64,000 nt of DNA from Haloarchaeobius amylolyticus (GTDB taxonomy: Archaea; Halobacteriota; Halobacteria; Halobacteriales; Natrialbaceae), in assembly GCF_026616195.1 (NCBI RefSeq), contig NZ_JANHDH010000001.1, positions 868,001 to 932,000 on the forward strand, given 5' to 3'. Of the stretch, positions 1 to 11,103 are shown in pieces (within the stretch, counting starts at the first letter, position 1; every line of letters starts with the position of its first letter). The translations under genes and the position numbers were made by a program. The notes under the pieces are model-generated. The model saw only the letters and a list, made by a program, of their open reading frames with translations. It made no database searches and was not told the origin of the DNA.

Positions 1-665
1 TGCTCCTGCGGTTCCTTCAGCTCGATGCGGGCGTGGGGGTTGACGACCGCGGTGTGCTGGATGTAGTCGTGGAGCTGCTGGCGCGCCCGCATGTTCGCCT
101 CCATCTCCAGCTCGATGCGCGTGCCGTGGGGGCGGTCCCACGAGGTGGTCGACTCCGCGCGGATCTCTGGCTCGTTGTCGTCCGTGTCGATGATGAGCTC
201 GTAGTAGTTCGCCTCGGCGGCGCCCTCGGTTCTGGAGGTTATCTTTGCGGGTTTGCCGCTGGTCAGCTGGGAGTAGAGGACGGCCGCGGAGATACCGATA
301 CCCTGCTGCCCGCGGGACTGTTCGCGCGAGTGAAAGCGACTCCCGTAGAGCAGTTTCCCGAAGACCTTCGGGAGCGATTCCTTGGTGATGCCCGGCCCGT
401 TGTCCTCGACGATGAGGCGGTAGTAGTCACCAGCCTCCTGTATCTCGACGTAGACGTCGGGGAGGATTCCGGCCTCTTCGGCGGCGTCGAGGGCGTTGTC
501 TACGGCTTCCTTGACCGCAGTGACGAGCCCTCGCGCGCCACTGTTGAAGCCGAGCATCTGTTTGTTCTTCTCGAAGAACTCGGCGATGGAGATGGCCCGC
601 TGGCTCTCGGCCAACTCCTCGGCGATGCCTGCCTCCTCGCCGAGTGTCGACTGGAAGGACGTCAT
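1..665 (-). CDS. top6B: DNA topoisomerase VI subunit B, N-terminal part (cut by window edge)
   Basis: The reverse strand reads from an ATG at 665 to the window edge, so only about the first 221 residues are present. It encodes the GHKL ATPase domain of topoisomerase VI, the archaeal type IIB enzyme that passes one duplex through another with Top6A. The translation begins [20 protein letters not shown], followed by the Bergerat-fold motifs: N1 ([15 protein letters not shown], with Glu and Asn that bind Mg-ATP), N2 (VEDNGPGI), and a glycine-rich lid ([12 protein letters not shown]). A TATA-like box (reverse complement of 692-700) lies about 30 nt before the ATG and supports this start. It is divergent from the small gene at 780 and next to gyrBA, the usual haloarchaeal grouping of both type II topoisomerases. 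Top6A would be expected beyond the left edge. Confidence 0.95.
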   Translation of the reverse strand, partial: MTSFQSTLGEEAGIAEELAESQRAISIAEFFEKNKQMLGFNSGARGLVTAVKEAVDNALDAAEEAGILPDVYVEIQEAGDYYRLIVEDNGPGITKESLPKVFGKLLYGSRFHSREQSRGQQGIGISAAVLYSQLTSGKPAKITSRTEGAAEANYYELIIDTDDNEPEIRAESTTSWDRPHGTRIELEMEANMRARQQLHDYIQHTAVVNPHARIELKEPQE

Positions 666-700
666 TCTGTGGCGCAACGTTTCGCCCGCGGGGTTAAAAG

Positions 701-716
701 CCGTGCGCAAGCACGG
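701..716. repeat. Perfect 6-bp inverted repeat with GCAA loop in the top6B promoter region
   Basis: CCGTGC and GCACGG flank GCAA. The repeat lies directly upstream of the top6B TATA-like box and 60 nt before the divergent gene at 780. As DNA it could be an operator. As RNA it would form a GNRA-capped hairpin, but no transcript is predicted to cover it. Confidence 0.5.
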
Positions 717-779
717 TGAAAGTGAAGCACCCCGGCCAGTACAATCATATGGGGGCCTCTCGTACGAACGTGTCAAGAG

Positions 780-1112
780 ATGCCAATACTCGGACCCACC
801 GGAACCGACTACACGCTCGTGGTCGTCGCCGTCTCGCTCGCGGCCCTGTTGGTCTCGACGGCGACGCTCCTGACGCTCCGGAACAGCCCGTGGTCCGTCG
901 ACGAGACGCCGCTGTGGTTCCTCGCGGGCATCGCGTTCTCGGCGGTCAACGCCGTGTTGCTCGCCGCGCTCGCGCTCTACACGATGACGACCGGGCACGA
1001 GGCGTCGACCGTGATGCTGCTCGGCGCGTTCGGCGTGTTCTTCGCCGTCGTCGGTGGGTACCAGCAGACCCGGACCGAGCTGCTCGGGACGTACGACATC
1101 GAGGATATCTGA
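780..1112 (+). CDS. Small three-helix membrane protein, function unknown
   Basis: This 110-residue protein has three predicted membrane segments (about residues 12-33, 45-68 and 77-93) and a short acidic tail ending YDIEDI. I recognise no catalytic motif. A TATA-like box around 746-752 is spaced for a leaderless transcript starting at the ATG. It sits between top6B (divergent) and gyrB (same strand, 169 nt downstream). gyrB has its own promoter, so the two need not be co-transcribed. I infer a conserved haloarchaeal membrane protein of the unnamed DUF type, without functional assignment. Confidence 0.75.
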   Translation: MPILGPTGTDYTLVVVAVSLAALLVSTATLLTLRNSPWSVDETPLWFLAGIAFSAVNAVLLAALALYTMTTGHEASTVMLLGAFGVFFAVVGGYQQTRTELLGTYDIEDI

Positions 1113-1242
1113 GGCTTCGTTCTCACCTGCTGACTGCACTGCCGTGAGCGACCGCATCGGCCCCAGATGACGGTTCCTCGCGCCGGGCGTCGCCGTGGTG
1201 CCGTCTGTGAATTCGGCTCACGCGCGCGAGCGCACACGTGAC

Positions 1243-1250
1243 TTTTATTA
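1243..1250 (+). promoter_or_regulatory. TATA-like box of gyrB
   Basis: A TTTTATTA run in GC-rich surroundings is centred about 35 nt before the gyrB ATG, predicting a transcript start about 8-10 nt upstream of the codon. Confidence 0.6.
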
Positions 1251-1251
1251 G

Positions 1252-3195
<1,944 letters not shown>

Positions 3196-5685
3196 ATGAG
3201 TTCAGAAGCCCCCGAATCCCCCGACGTTCCAGCCGACCGCATCGAGCACGTCCGCATCGAGGACGAGATGGAGCAGAGCTACATCGACTACGCGATGTCC
3301 GTCATCGTGGGTCGGGCCCTGCCCGACGTCCGTGACGGCCTGAAGCCCGTCCACCGCCGCATCCTCTACGCGATGCACGACATGGGCGTCACGAGTCGGT
3401 CGAGCCACCGCAAGAGTTCGTCCATCGTCGGCGAGACGATGGGTGACTACCACCCCCACGGCGACCAGGCCATCTACGACACCCTCGTCGGCATGGCTCA
3501 GGAGTTCTCCATGCGCTACCCCCTCGTCGACGGGCAGGGGAACTTCGGCAGCATGGACGGCGACCCGGCCGCGGCCATGCGGTACACCGAGGCCCGGATG
3601 GCGCCCATCGCCGAGACGCTCATGGAGGACATCGAGAAGGACACGGTCGACTTCTCCTCGAACTACGACGACCGCCTCCAGGAGCCCGACGTGCTCCCGG
3701 CGGCCTTCCCGAACCTCCTCGTCAACGGCTCGACCGGTATCGCGGTCGGGATGTCGACGAACATCCCGCCGCACAACCTCGGCGAGATCATCGACGCGAC
3801 CATCGAGGTCATCGACAACCCCGACGCCGACGTGAACGACCTGATGGAGCACGTCAAGGGGCCTGACTTCCCGACCGGCGCGAACATCGTCGGCCGCAAC
3901 GCCGTCCGCAAGGCGTACGCGACCGGCCGCGGGCGCATCCGCATCCGCGCCGAGTTCGAGGTCGAGGACTGGAAGAAGGACCGGAAACGCATCGTCATCA
4001 CCGAACTGCCCTACCAGGAGAACAAGGCCCGTCTCGTCGAGCGCATCGCCGACAACGTCAACGAGGGCAAGATAGAGGGCATCTCGGACCTGCGCGACGA
4101 GTCCGACCGCGACGGCGTCCGAATCGCCATCGACCTCAAGCGCGGCGCGAACGTCGAGGTCGTCAAGAACCAGCTCGTCGAGCACCACCTGGAGAAGACC
4201 TTCGGCGTCATCAACCTCGCGCTGGTCGACGGCCAGCCGAAGGTGCTCTCGCTGAAGGAGACGCTCGAGCACTACATCGACCACCGCAAGGAGGTCGTCC
4301 GCCGGCGCTCGCAGTACGACCTGCAGGAGGCCGAGGACCGCGCCCACATCCTCGAGGGCCGCCTGAAGGCGCTCGACCACATCGACGACGTGGTCGAACT
4401 CATCCGGAACTCCGACGACCGCGACGCCGCGAAGGCCGGCCTCGAGGAGACGTACGACCTCTCGGAAGCCCAGTCCGAGCACATCGTCCGGATGCAACTC
4501 GGGTCGCTCACCAGCATGGAGGCGGCCGAGATCGAGGACGAGTACGAGGAGGTCCAGGAGACCATCGAGTACCTCGAGTCCGTCCTCGCGAGCGAGGAGA
4601 AACTGCTCTCGGTCATCAAGGACGAACTCCGCGACGTGAAAGACGAGTTCGACGACGACCGCCGCACCTCCTTCGTCGAGGACACCGGCGAGGTCACCCA
4701 CGAGGACCTCATCCCCGAGGAGGACGTCCTCGTCGTCTTCACCGAGGACGACTACGTCAAGCGCATGCCCGTCGACGCCTTCGACGCCCAGAACCGCGGT
4801 GGCAAGGGCATCATCGGCGGCGACATCAAGGAGGGTGACCGGGTGTCGAAGGTGTTCCGCGCGAGCACCCACGACTACCTCCTCTGCTTCACCAACCACG
4901 GGCAGGTCTACCAGCTCAAGGGCTACCAGATACCCGAGATGTCCCGCACCGCCCGCGGGAAGTCGGCCGTGAACATCATCGACCTGGACGACGGCGAGGA
5001 GATCACCGCCGTCGTCAACACGGACGACTTCGACGAGGACGAGGCCATCACGATGGTCACCCGGAACGGCTACGTCAAGCGCACGAAGACCGAGGACTTC
5101 CAGAACATCCTCTCGACCGGCATCATCGCCGCCAAACTCGACGAGGGCGACGAACTCGCCGACGTGGAGGTCACCGACGGGACGACCGACCTCGTCATCG
5201 GCACCGAGCAGGGCATGACCATCCGGTTCGACGAGGACGAGGTCCGGACGATGGGCCGCAACACCCGCGGTGTCCGGGGCATCAAACTGGACGAGGACGA
5301 CCACGTCGCCGGCCTCGTCGCGACGAAGGAGTCCGACGACCGCGCGCTCCTGACCGTCACGAAGAACGGGTACGGCAAGCGCACGCTCCTGTCGAACTAC
5401 CGGCGCCAGTCCCGCTACGGGAAGGGCCTCATCGACATCAAGACGAACGAGCGCAACGGGACCGTCACCTCGGTCAAGGCGGTCGGCGAGGACGACCACG
5501 CGGTCGTCATGTCCGAACAGGGCCAGATCATGCGGACCCGCGTCTCCGACGTCTCGCTCCAGGGTCGCAACACCATGGGTGTGACCGTGATGGACGTCGA
5601 GGCGGACGACGCGGTCGCGACCGTCGAGGTCATCCCGGCGGCCGACGACCACGAGGACGACGTCGAGGTCGAGTCCGCGGAGTAA
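3196..5685 (+). CDS. gyrA: DNA gyrase subunit A
   Basis: GyrA is the DNA breakage-reunion and wrapping subunit. The 829-residue protein has the winged-helix/tower core with catalytic Tyr130 in [13 protein letters not shown]-terminal beta-pinwheel follows, built of repeated blades (for example [17 protein letters not shown] near residue 532 and [10 protein letters not shown] further on). The GyrA-box appears as QNRGGKG rather than QRRGGKG, which fits a supercoiling gyrase. In the quinolone-resistance region [11 protein letters not shown], the residue equivalent to E. coli Ser83 is Gln91, while the Asp87 equivalent is conserved as Asp95. The extreme C-terminus is a short acidic tail. The ATG follows the gyrB stop directly and no Shine-Dalgarno sequence is evident, so translational coupling is likely. 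Confidence 0.98.
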   Translation: MSSEAPESPDVPADRIEHVRIEDEMEQSYIDYAMSVIVGRALPDVRDGLKPVHRRILYAMHDMGVTSRSSHRKSSSIVGETMGDYHPHGDQAIYDTLVGMAQEFSMRYPLVDGQGNFGSMDGDPAAAMRYTEARMAPIAETLMEDIEKDTVDFSSNYDDRLQEPDVLPAAFPNLLVNGSTGIAVGMSTNIPPHNLGEIIDATIEVIDNPDADVNDLMEHVKGPDFPTGANIVGRNAVRKAYATGRGRIRIRAEFEVEDWKKDRKRIVITELPYQENKARLVERIADNVNEGKIEGISDLRDESDRDGVRIAIDLKRGANVEVVKNQLVEHHLEKTFGVINLALVDGQPKVLSLKETLEHYIDHRKEVVRRRSQYDLQEAEDRAHILEGRLKALDHIDDVVELIRNSDDRDAAKAGLEETYDLSEAQSEHIVRMQLGSLTSMEAAEIEDEYEEVQETIEYLESVLASEEKLLSVIKDELRDVKDEFDDDRRTSFVEDTGEVTHEDLIPEEDVLVVFTEDDYVKRMPVDAFDAQNRGGKGIIGGDIKEGDRVSKVFRASTHDYLLCFTNHGQVYQLKGYQIPEMSRTARGKSAVNIIDLDDGEEITAVVNTDDFDEDEAITMVTRNGYVKRTKTEDFQNILSTGIIAAKLDEGDELADVEVTDGTTDLVIGTEQGMTIRFDEDEVRTMGRNTRGVRGIKLDEDDHVAGLVATKESDDRALLTVTKNGYGKRTLLSNYRRQSRYGKGLIDIKTNERNGTVTSVKAVGEDDHAVVMSEQGQIMRTRVSDVSLQGRNTMGVTVMDVEADDAVATVEVIPAADDHEDDVEVESAE

Positions 5686-5835
5686 TCCCCCGGCAGTCTC
5701 GTTCTTTCGCTCGTCGAACCGGTCTAGTCGCTCATTAGCTATCCTGCCGGCGTGCATCTCTGCGGACACGCGGCGCCAGCGACGACGGTGGGGCAACCGA
5801 CCGCCGTCCGGCCGACATCAGCCGACGTTCCACCC

Positions 5836-6276
5836 ATGCCGACACTCAGCCCACCCGCCCAGACGGTTCGAGAGAGACGCGAGCACGCCTGTTCCCTGTT
5901 CGAGAGCCGGTGGCAGACGGGCCAGTTCGACCCCGACCTCGTGACCGAGGACTACCAGGCCTGTGGCCTGACCACCGAGCCGACCGACGCCGCGGGCGAG
6001 GCTGCCGCGGTGGCCGCGGTCCACGAGGCGTTCCCCGACCTGCGAACGACCGTCAGGGCCGTCGTCTGCGAAGGGGACTTCGTGGCGGTCCACTTCAGCG
6101 CGACCGGGACCCACGAGCGCCCCATCGCCGGTGTCTCTGCGACCGGCGAACAGGTCCGTACCGGCGGGATGGTGCTCTACGCGTTCGAGGATGGCCTGGT
6201 CGCAGAATCGCGGACGTTCCTCGACGTGTCGAGCCTCCTCGACGTGTGGGACGGCATCGATAGCCCCTCGACGTGA
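5836..6276 (+). CDS. SnoaL-like / ester cyclase-family protein
   Basis: This 146-residue protein has the SnoaL/NTF2-like pattern. An N-terminal helix (EHACSLFESRWQTG) is followed by a 'DLVTEDYQ' segment. Next come AVHEAFPDLRTTVRAVVCEGDFVAVHFSATGTH-type strands (quoted piecewise: HEAFPDLRTTVRAV, GDFVAVHFSATGTH) and a G-x-x-TGEQVRTGGMVLY strand pair. Such proteins are small alpha+beta cones, often with unknown ligands. An upstream in-frame GTG at 5752 would add 28 low-complexity residues. I prefer the ATG at 5836 because the family fold starts right after it. It follows gyrA by 150 nt, and I infer no functional link. Confidence 0.7.
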   Translation: MPTLSPPAQTVRERREHACSLFESRWQTGQFDPDLVTEDYQACGLTTEPTDAAGEAAAVAAVHEAFPDLRTTVRAVVCEGDFVAVHFSATGTHERPIAGVSATGEQVRTGGMVLYAFEDGLVAESRTFLDVSSLLDVWDGIDSPST

Positions 6277-6324
6277 CGGAATCCCCCACGATACTTTTCA
6301 GGAAGTGCTGTGAACACACCCCCC

Positions 6325-6678
6325 ATGGTTGTCAGGCACCCGACCAGAGAACTCCGGCTCGTCGGGGCGTACTTCGCACTCAACGCCCTCGTCCTCGTCC
6401 TGTTCGGCATCGGGTTCATCGGCACCGAGAGCACACCGTACGCGGCCTTCGTCGTCCTCGTCGGGGTGTGTCTGTTCCCCATCGCACTCGGCATCTGGAC
6501 CGCGAAGGAGTGGGCGCTGACCGCGGGTATCGTCGCCTCCTTCCTCGCCCTCGTCGCGAACCTCCTGACGTTCTCGCTCCCGGCGGTCGTCCCCGCCCTG
6601 CTCTGTCTCGCATACCTCATCAAGACGAAGGGGCCGAGCAACAGTTCGTGGGCACCGGGTGGCGCCCGGGACCCGTGA
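6325..6678 (+). CDS. Small four-helix membrane protein, function unknown
   Basis: The 117-residue protein is almost entirely hydrophobic, with segments at about 12-33, 39-59, 62-84 and 85-99 and a short polar C-terminus. No recognised motif is present. The ATG at 6325 is preferred; a GTG at 6310 in the same frame would add only five residues. An AT-rich box near 6291-6297 could drive it. The end lies 39 nt from the convergent arginase gene. Confidence 0.65.
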   Translation: MVVRHPTRELRLVGAYFALNALVLVLFGIGFIGTESTPYAAFVVLVGVCLFPIALGIWTAKEWALTAGIVASFLALVANLLTFSLPAVVPALLCLAYLIKTKGPSNSSWAPGGARDP

Positions 6679-6717
6679 GGAACGGTCGCTGAGCCGGGGC
6701 GAACTCGGCCGGGAGCC

Positions 6718-7644
6718 TCAGATGATGCGCTTGCCGAGGCCGCTGGCCGCCAGTTCGGTCGCGAGCTTCGCGGTCTGGTTCTGCTCGTCGAGCACCGGGT
6801 TCACCTCGACCAGCTCCATCGACCGGAGCACGTCGTGGTTGCGGTCGTACTCGGCGACGCGTTCGAGCGCGTAGTGGGCCTCGCGGTAGGTGACGCCGCC
6901 GTGGACCGGGGTCCCGACGCCGGGAGCCTCGTTGGGTTCGAGCCAGTCGAGGTCGAGGCTGACGTGGATGCCGTCGACGCCCGCGGTCGCGATCTCCAGC
7001 GCCTGGTCGACGACCTCGGCGATGCCGTGTTCGTCGATGTCGGACATCGTGAACACCGTGCCCTCGCTGTCGCGGATGGCCTCGGCCTCCTGGCTGTCGA
7101 TGTCGCGCAGGCCGACCCACACCGTGTTCTCCTCGCTGAGGTTCGGCGAGTTCGCCCACTCGACGCCGGCGAAGTCCCGGTAGCCCAGCGCTGCCGCGAG
7201 GGGCATCCCGTGGATGTTCCCGCTGGGGGAGGTCTCGGGCGTGTTGTAGTCGCCGTGGGCGTCGAACCAGATGGTGCCGATCTCGGCGTCGCGGGAGGCA
7301 CCCTTCAGCGACCCGATGGCGATGGAGTGGTCGCCGCCGAGGACCACCGGGACGTAGCCCTCCTCGATGGAGTCGGCGACCTGCTCGGAGAGGCGGGTAC
7401 AGACGTCCTCGACCTCGCGGACGAACTTGGCGTCCCGGCCCTCCTCCGTCGGTTCCTCGGCGGCCGGGTCGCGGGTCTCCGCCGGCGGGACGAGGAGGTC
7501 GCCGGTGTCGATGCACTCGACGCCGGCGTTGTCGAGTTCGTCCGCGAGCCCGGCGTAGCGGATGGCCGACGGCCCCATGTCGACGCCACGTCGGTTCGCT
7601 CCGTAGTCGGTCGGTGCCCCGATGAGTCGGACCTTCCTGCTCAT
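6718..7644 (-). CDS. rocF: Arginase (ureohydrolase family)
   Basis: This enzyme hydrolyses arginine to ornithine and urea using a binuclear Mn centre. All metal-ligand motifs are present in the 308-residue protein: GGDHSIAIGS, DAHGDYNTPE followed by SPSGNIHGMPL, and SLDLDWLEPNEAPGVGTP. The S-G-N-x-H-G-M-P segment is typical of arginase rather than agmatinase, so arginine is the likely substrate. The frame stays open to 7791. The ATG at 7644 is chosen because the family sequence (VRLIGAPTDYGANRRGVDMG) begins immediately after it and a TATA-like box (reverse of 7669-7676) sits about 28 nt upstream. No urease or ornithine-metabolism genes lie nearby. Confidence 0.9.
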   Translation of the reverse strand: MSRKVRLIGAPTDYGANRRGVDMGPSAIRYAGLADELDNAGVECIDTGDLLVPPAETRDPAAEEPTEEGRDAKFVREVEDVCTRLSEQVADSIEEGYVPVVLGGDHSIAIGSLKGASRDAEIGTIWFDAHGDYNTPETSPSGNIHGMPLAAALGYRDFAGVEWANSPNLSEENTVWVGLRDIDSQEAEAIRDSEGTVFTMSDIDEHGIAEVVDQALEIATAGVDGIHVSLDLDWLEPNEAPGVGTPVHGGVTYREAHYALERVAEYDRNHDVLRSMELVEVNPVLDEQNQTAKLATELAASGLGKRII

Positions 7645-7809
7645 GGCCCGCAATTCTCGCGGCGGCCGTAAGAACGAACCGGTCTGGGAGGCGGCGACGC
7701 GGGCGGGGTCGCCTGCCACCACCGACCGATTGCATCGGTGACACGATAACGAAAGGGCTCGCTGTAGTTTCCCGCACTTACAAGTCACCATCCCGCGTCA
7801 CTGAGTCAC

Positions 7810-8184
7810 ATGAGCACGGACGCATCGACCAGTTACGACGGGCTGGGCAGTCTCCCCTTCCGGTTCGTCGTCTGGCTCCTCGCCGCCATCCTCCTCGGCC
7901 GTCTGTTCCAGAACAACTCCCTCTACGACCTCCGGCAGCTCCGCGCCGAACAGGTCCTCCTCCGCCTCGGCACCCACGCGGTCATCGGCGCGTTCGCGTA
8001 CTGGTTGCTGTTCGTCGCCCGCCCCGACGCGGCCGCCATCGTCGTCGTCGCGTCGGGCGGGTTCATCGCGATGTGGATGCTCCCATGGGCCGTGGTTCGC
8101 ATGATGACCTACGCGGCCGACACCGAGGAGTACGCGAAGGCGCGCAAGTGGGAGGCGATAACCGACGGCAGGAAGTTCGACTGA
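7810..8184 (+). CDS. Small membrane protein, function unknown
   Basis: The 124-residue protein has three hydrophobic segments (about 18-32, 54-69 and 74-96) separated by a basic, glutamine-rich loop (YDLRQLRAEQVLLRLG). A charged C-terminal tail carries YAADTEEYAKARKWEA. I recognise no family. A TATA-like box at 7777-7782 is 28 nt before the ATG, as for a leaderless transcript. It is divergent from arginase and convergent with the epimerase gene. Confidence 0.7.
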   Translation: MSTDASTSYDGLGSLPFRFVVWLLAAILLGRLFQNNSLYDLRQLRAEQVLLRLGTHAVIGAFAYWLLFVARPDAAAIVVVASGGFIAMWMLPWAVVRMMTYAADTEEYAKARKWEAITDGRKFD

Positions 8185-8201
8185 CCGCCCGCGACGCTCG
8201 G

Positions 8202-8218
8202 CTCTTCTCTTTCTTCTT
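8202..8218 (+). terminator. Pyrimidine-rich terminator
   Basis: A 17-nt tract of only T and C lies 17 nt after the stop of the gene ending at 8184 and just before the convergent epimerase stop. Archaeal termination commonly uses T-rich tracts without a hairpin. Confidence 0.5.
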
Positions 8219-8221
8219 GGG

Positions 8222-9157
8222 TCAGTCCAGGTACGGCGAACAGACCCGCCGCATCCCCTCTTCGAAGCCGACCTGCGGTTCCCAGCCGGTCGCCTCGGTC
8301 ATCTTCTCGTGGTCCGCCATGGTGTGCTGGACGAAGACGTCCTCGTCGATGGGGTTCTCGACGTGCTCGGGCTCGATGTCCTTGCCCATGATGTCACAGA
8401 GCGTCTCGACGATCTCGTTCGCGGAGTACTGCTCGCCGGTGCCGAGGTTGTAGATACCCGTCAGCTCGTGGTCGGCGGCGGCCTCCAGTCCGCGGACGAT
8501 GTCGTCGACGTAGGTCAGGTCGCGGGTGTGGGTCCCGTCGCCGTAGATGACCGGCGGTTCGTCGTTCGCCAGCCAGTCCGCGAACTGGGCGACGATGTTG
8601 GCGAACTCGCCCTTGTGCTCCTCGGCGCCGTCCTCGTAGCCCTGGTAGACGGAGAAGAAGCGCATGCCGGCCATCGAGAGGTCGTGGTAGTTGTGGAAGT
8701 ACTCGGCGTAGCGTTCGCGAGCGAGCTTCGAGGCCTCGTACCCGGTGTTGGCCTCGACGGCCATCGACTCGGGCGAGGGCTCGGTCCGGCTCCCGTAGAT
8801 GGAGGAGGTCGACGCGTAGACGACCGTGTCACAGCCGTCCTGTCGACACTGTTCGACGGTGTTCGCGAACCCCTCGACGTTGACGCGAAGGCCGGTGAGG
8901 AGGTTCTCGCGGGAGTCCTCGTGCATCTTCAGCGAGGAGAGCGCCGCGAGGTGGAAGAGGACGTCGACGCCCTCGGTCGGGAGGTCGTCCTCGAGGACGC
9001 TGGCCTCGACGAACTCGACGTCGTCGTCGAGGTTCTCGGGGGTCCCGAGGTAGCAGTCGTCGACGACGACGACCTCGTTGTCCTCGGCGAGATAGTTCGC
9101 GAGATTCGAGCCGATGAAGCCTGCGCCACCTGTGACGAGGACGCGCTTGTCCTGCAT
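8222..9157 (-). CDS. NAD-dependent sugar epimerase/dehydratase (UDP-glucose 4-epimerase-like)
   Basis: This is an extended short-chain dehydrogenase of 311 residues. The N-terminal NAD-binding motif is TGGAGFIGSN. VVVDDCYLG ends the second strand, YASTSSIYGS provides the catalytic Ser/Thr, and YEASK is the YxxxK motif. The C-terminal half has the sugar-nucleotide pattern (THTRDLTYVDDIVRG and YNLGTGEQYS). GalE-like epimerases act on UDP-hexoses for glycan synthesis, but the exact substrate cannot be told. The gene stands alone, with a TATA-like box (reverse of 9180-9187) about 27 nt upstream of the ATG. Confidence 0.88.
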   Translation of the reverse strand: MQDKRVLVTGGAGFIGSNLANYLAEDNEVVVVDDCYLGTPENLDDDVEFVEASVLEDDLPTEGVDVLFHLAALSSLKMHEDSRENLLTGLRVNVEGFANTVEQCRQDGCDTVVYASTSSIYGSRTEPSPESMAVEANTGYEASKLARERYAEYFHNYHDLSMAGMRFFSVYQGYEDGAEEHKGEFANIVAQFADWLANDEPPVIYGDGTHTRDLTYVDDIVRGLEAAADHELTGIYNLGTGEQYSANEIVETLCDIMGKDIEPEHVENPIDEDVFVQHTMADHEKMTEATGWEPQVGFEEGMRRVCSPYLD

Positions 9158-9252
9158 GGGTGCGGGTGGTGCGAGCAGGTTTGTATCTCTATCGTTTCCT
9201 CTCCTCTTACTGCCACACAGACGTGTTCCGGACCCGACGACACACCCACGCC

Positions 9253-9259
9253 TTTAAGG
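9253..9259 (+). promoter_or_regulatory. TATA box of the winged-helix regulator gene
   Basis: TTTAAGG is centred 27 nt before the ATG at 9283, the spacing expected for a leaderless haloarchaeal transcript. Confidence 0.65.
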
Positions 9260-9282
9260 ACGCTAATTACGAATGATTTTCC

Positions 9283-9816
9283 ATGTCGTCAATCGAGCTG
9301 ACCCCGAGCCAGAAAAACATCCTGCAGGCGCTCATCAACCTCCACCGGAAGACGGAGGACGCCGTCAAGGGTGAAGACATCGCCGAACGCGTCGACCGGA
9401 ACCCCGGCACCATCCGGAACCAGATGCAGAGCCTGAAGGCGCTCCAGCTGGTCGAGGGTGTACCGGGGCCGAAAGGCGGGTACAAACCGACCGCAGCAGC
9501 GTACGAGGCACTCGAGATACAGCAGATGGACGAGCCCGCGACCGTCCCGTTCTTCCACGAGGGCGAGGAGGTCGAGGACGCCATCGTCGAGGAGATCGAC
9601 CTCTCGTCGGTCCACCATCCCGAGCTCTGCCGCGCCGAGATCCACGTCCAGGGCTCGGTCCGTGACATCCACGAGGGCGACTCCGTCATCGTCGGTCCGA
9701 CGCCCCTCTCGAAGCTCCGCATCACGGGCACCGTCGACGGGAAGGACGACACCAACAATATCGTCATCCTTCGCATCGACGGGATGGAGGCGCCGGCCGA
9801 AGAGCCTGAGCATTAG
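9283..9816 (+). CDS. Winged-helix transcriptional regulator with C-terminal ligand-type domain
   Basis: This is a 177-residue protein. Residues about 5-70 form a winged helix (TPSQKNILQALINLHRK, then GEDIAERVDRNPGTIRNQMQ as the recognition region, and PKGGYKPT as the wing). The C-terminal 95 residues are beta-rich (AEIHVQGSVRDIHEGDSVIV, PLSKLRITGTVDG), of the kind seen in Rrf2/TrmB-like archaeal regulators. I infer a DNA-binding regulator with a small-molecule or oligomerisation domain; its target is unknown. Its nearest downstream neighbour is the type II NADH dehydrogenase 69 nt away, which has its own TATA-like box. Confidence 0.75.
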   Translation: MSSIELTPSQKNILQALINLHRKTEDAVKGEDIAERVDRNPGTIRNQMQSLKALQLVEGVPGPKGGYKPTAAAYEALEIQQMDEPATVPFFHEGEEVEDAIVEEIDLSSVHHPELCRAEIHVQGSVRDIHEGDSVIVGPTPLSKLRITGTVDGKDDTNNIVILRIDGMEAPAEEPEH

Positions 9817-9885
9817 ACTGGCAACACTTCGCACACCCGGCGGGGTTTCAACACCTTTGTATCGGTCGGTTTCTGAGGTTGCCGT

Positions 9886-11043
9886 ATGGCTACGAAGGTC
9901 GTCGTGCTCGGTGCAGGCTACGCCGGCGCGGGCACCATCAACGATTTACAGGAGAAGGTCGGCCCGAACGTGGAGCTGACCTGGGTCGCCGACAAGGACT
10001 ACCATCTCGTTCTGCACGAGTCCCATCGCTGCATCCGGGACCCGAACGTCCAGGACAAGATCACCATCCCCGTCGGTGAGATCGCCGACCCCGGGACGGA
10101 GTTCATCAAGGGCGAGGTCGCCGACGTCGACGTCGACGAGCGCATCGTCGAACTCGCCGACGGCACCACCGTCGACTACGACTACGTCGTCGTCGCGCTG
10201 GGTAGCCAGACCGCCTACTACGGCATCCCCGGGATGGAAGAGAACGCGCTCACGCTCAAGAACCTCGACGACGCCCTCGAGATCCACGAGCAGGTCAAGC
10301 AGGCCGCCGAGGACGCGACCCGCGACGACCGCGCGACCATCGTCGTCGGCGGTGCCGGCCTCTCCGGCATCCAGTCCGCCGGTGAGATCGCGGAGTTCCG
10401 CGACAAGCACCGCGCCCCGATGGACATCTACCTCGTCGAGGCGCTGGAGGAGATCTTCCCGCCGGGCGACGCCGAGATCCAGGGCGCACTCCGCAAGCGC
10501 CTCGAGGACGCCGACATCGAGATTCTCACGAACGACCCCATCACCGAGGCCGAGGAGAGCACAATCCACTTCGACGAGGGCGAGCCCCTCGACTTCGACG
10601 TGTTCCTGTGGACCGGCGGTATCACCGGCCACGACTGCATGGACGAGGTCGACCTCGAGAACGAGCACAACCGCGTCAACGCGGACATGACCTTCCAGAC
10701 CTCCGACGAGCGCGTCTTCGCAATCGGCGACTCCGCGGTCATCGAGCAGCCCGGCGAGCGCCCCGCCCCGCCGACGGCCCAGGCCGCCTGGCAGGCCGCC
10801 GAGGTCGCCGCCGAGAACGTCTTCCGCGCCATCAACGGCCAGCGCCTGGAGACGTGGACCCACAACGACAAGGGGACCGTCGTCTCCGTCGGCGACAAGG
10901 CCGTCGCCCACGACGTCGACATGCTCCCCATCTCGACGTTCGGCGGCTTCCCCGCCGAGACCCTGAAGAAGCTCATCGCCGCACGCTGGATCGCGACCCT
11001 CACCTCCTGGAACCGCGCCCGGAAGTCCTGGGACGCGCTGTAG
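9886..11043 (+). CDS. ndh: Type II NADH dehydrogenase-like FAD oxidoreductase
   Basis: This 385-residue pyridine nucleotide-disulfide oxidoreductase-family protein has two Rossmann motifs: VVVLGAGYAGAG for FAD at the N-terminus and IVVGGAGLSGIQSAGE for NAD(P) in the middle. The FAD-site motif VFAIGDSAV follows. Its last 60 residues contain a hydrophobic/basic stretch (LKKLIAARWIATLTSWNRAR) that could bind the membrane surface, as in NDH-2. NDH-2 feeds electrons from NADH to quinone without pumping ions. Sulfide:quinone reductases look similar, but the redox-cysteine pattern is not evident. A TATA-like box at 9852-9860 supports the ATG. A T/C-rich terminator follows. Confidence 0.82.
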   Translation: MATKVVVLGAGYAGAGTINDLQEKVGPNVELTWVADKDYHLVLHESHRCIRDPNVQDKITIPVGEIADPGTEFIKGEVADVDVDERIVELADGTTVDYDYVVVALGSQTAYYGIPGMEENALTLKNLDDALEIHEQVKQAAEDATRDDRATIVVGGAGLSGIQSAGEIAEFRDKHRAPMDIYLVEALEEIFPPGDAEIQGALRKRLEDADIEILTNDPITEAEESTIHFDEGEPLDFDVFLWTGGITGHDCMDEVDLENEHNRVNADMTFQTSDERVFAIGDSAVIEQPGERPAPPTAQAAWQAAEVAAENVFRAINGQRLETWTHNDKGTVVSVGDKAVAHDVDMLPISTFGGFPAETLKKLIAARWIATLTSWNRARKSWDAL

Positions 11044-11055
11044 ACCGGTCCGCCG

Positions 11056-11072
11056 TCTTTCTCTCTCGTCTT
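11056..11072 (+). terminator. T/C-rich terminator after ndh
   Basis: A pyrimidine tract with a single interrupting G lies 12 nt after the ndh stop and before the convergent BrkB-like gene. Confidence 0.5.
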
Positions 11073-11103
11073 CACACCGCGGACAGCCTGCCCCACGCCC
11101 GGC

